NCBI GenBank assembly: GCA_013397435.1
Contig: VZRG01000439.1
Coordinates: forward strand, 186,001 to 250,000
DNA from: Erythrocercus mccallii
Lineage: Eukaryota; Chordata; Aves; Passeriformes; Dicruridae
DNA length: 64,000 bases
Direction of reading: 5' to 3'
The notes under the pieces were generated by a model, which was given only the letters and a program-made list of their open reading frames with translations, had not been told where the DNA came from and did no database searches. Numbering within the stretch: the stretch's first letter is position 1; every line of letters starts with the position of its first letter. Position numbers and translations under genes: made by a program. Positions 63,036 to 64,000 of the stretch are shown one piece after another.

Positions 63036-64000
63036 TAAGGAATGCTGGAGTCTGAAATTGCACTGAATAGCATCGGTATGTGAGTACTAATACATAGGTA
63101 TATGAGTAAATAAATAAAAATTCACTGAATAATAAGGCTAAATCCAAATATTGAATAACCTCTGACTCAGCGCTATTGATACTCTGCTTTGAGAAAGGCC
63201 TGGGTCCAATGCAAAGATAGAGTATGCAGGTATCTAATTACTGGGTAATAATGAATATTACCAAAAGCACAAAACGTTTGTTTCACAAGCAGTCTGAATT
63301 CCCTTATTTCCTGACTTTGAGAAGCTTGGCTTTTCAGCCTTAATGTCCTTTTAACACAGTTTCCATGTAATACTCTACAAACAACACAAGAGGTTTTACA
63401 CTGAAAATGTGTTTAGATGTTTGCTTTATCATTGTGCAAGAGGTTCCTCTCCTTGACAGATTGTCGTACCGATATGGCTCGCTTTCTTTGCACTTAATCA
63501 CGCATGAAGCATAAACAGGGTGAAGGGTGTTTCATTTCAAAGTCTATGAATGGTAATCTTGCTGACTGCTGTGCTGGCCAAGTGCATTAGGATGTTATGC
63601 AGTCTGTTGGTTCAAGTGGCAAGCTTGTAAGTCCCAGGAGATAAAGGTCCATATTGTTTCCTCATGTTGGTCTCTGCCAACTGGACCTGTGTCAAACTGT
63701 TTTTGGACAGATCAAACGATCAATGCTTCTGTATTCTTACTTACATCAATCATCTTTTCTATTATGAGTCATGCCTCAAAATCCCTATCTACACAAAACT
63801 CTCATTGACATCATCAGGAGCCCTCGGGAAAATGGGGTTTGATAAAACAGTAACAGTTAAAAACATGGAACATTGCAATAAACATAAAATACAGCTCTAT
63901 ATTTAAACAGTAAGTCTCCTGGTACACGAGTAAGGAATTTACCTGGCCCATATCTCTTCTGTACTTCTACAGAGTCTCTGCTACAGGTAACCTCTGCTTA
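63036..64000. other. Unique AT-rich non-coding sequence
   Basis: Nothing recognised to the window edge. Confidence 0.5.

Noticed and set aside
1..64000. CRISPR arrays, operons, plasmid or phage features
   Set aside because: Sequence is vertebrate nuclear DNA; the only regular repeats are short tandem duplications and microsatellites.

Overview
This window looks like gene-poor nuclear DNA from a songbird (passerine). The evidence is repeat content, not genes. There are several CR1 LINE copies, the dominant avian retrotransposon family. There is also a short element with a tRNA-Ile-like head and a CR1 tail (30401-30540), an arrangement I know from the passerine SINE TguSINE1. The base composition is AT-rich, CpG-poor and full of stop codons. 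Bacterial features (operons, ribosome binding sites, tight gene packing) are absent. I found no CpG island, no rRNA or functional tRNA gene, no CRISPR array and no recognisable known protein-coding gene. The window is best read as intergenic DNA or part of a very long intron.

Layout. 1-20.4 kb: unique AT-rich sequence with a 200-bp pyrimidine tract (2676-2874), small tandem repeats, a short CR1 tail (11166-11242) and one possible exon on the minus strand (12449-12657). 20.5-24.2 kb: an LTR-like segment on the minus strand (from 20492), a T46 homopolymer (22628-22673) and a clear solo LTR on the plus strand (23491-24170). 24.2-33 kb: a possible plus-strand exon (25900-26154), a very old CR1 remnant (about 28200-28640), the tRNA-Ile/CR1 SINE, and a younger CR1 (32326-32822) that still encodes part of its protein. 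33-62 kb: mostly unique sequence with one CR1 (43043-43500) that carries a perfect palindrome made of ATCT/AGAT repeats. 62.1-63.0 kb: a plus-strand CR1 with internal deletions.

No set of genes works together here. The elements are independent insertions. The two exon candidates rest on the coincidence of an open frame with good splice sites; neither resembles a protein I recognise. I did not see a new biological system. The most useful leads are the two exon candidates, the SINE, the two LTRs and the palindrome inside the CR1.
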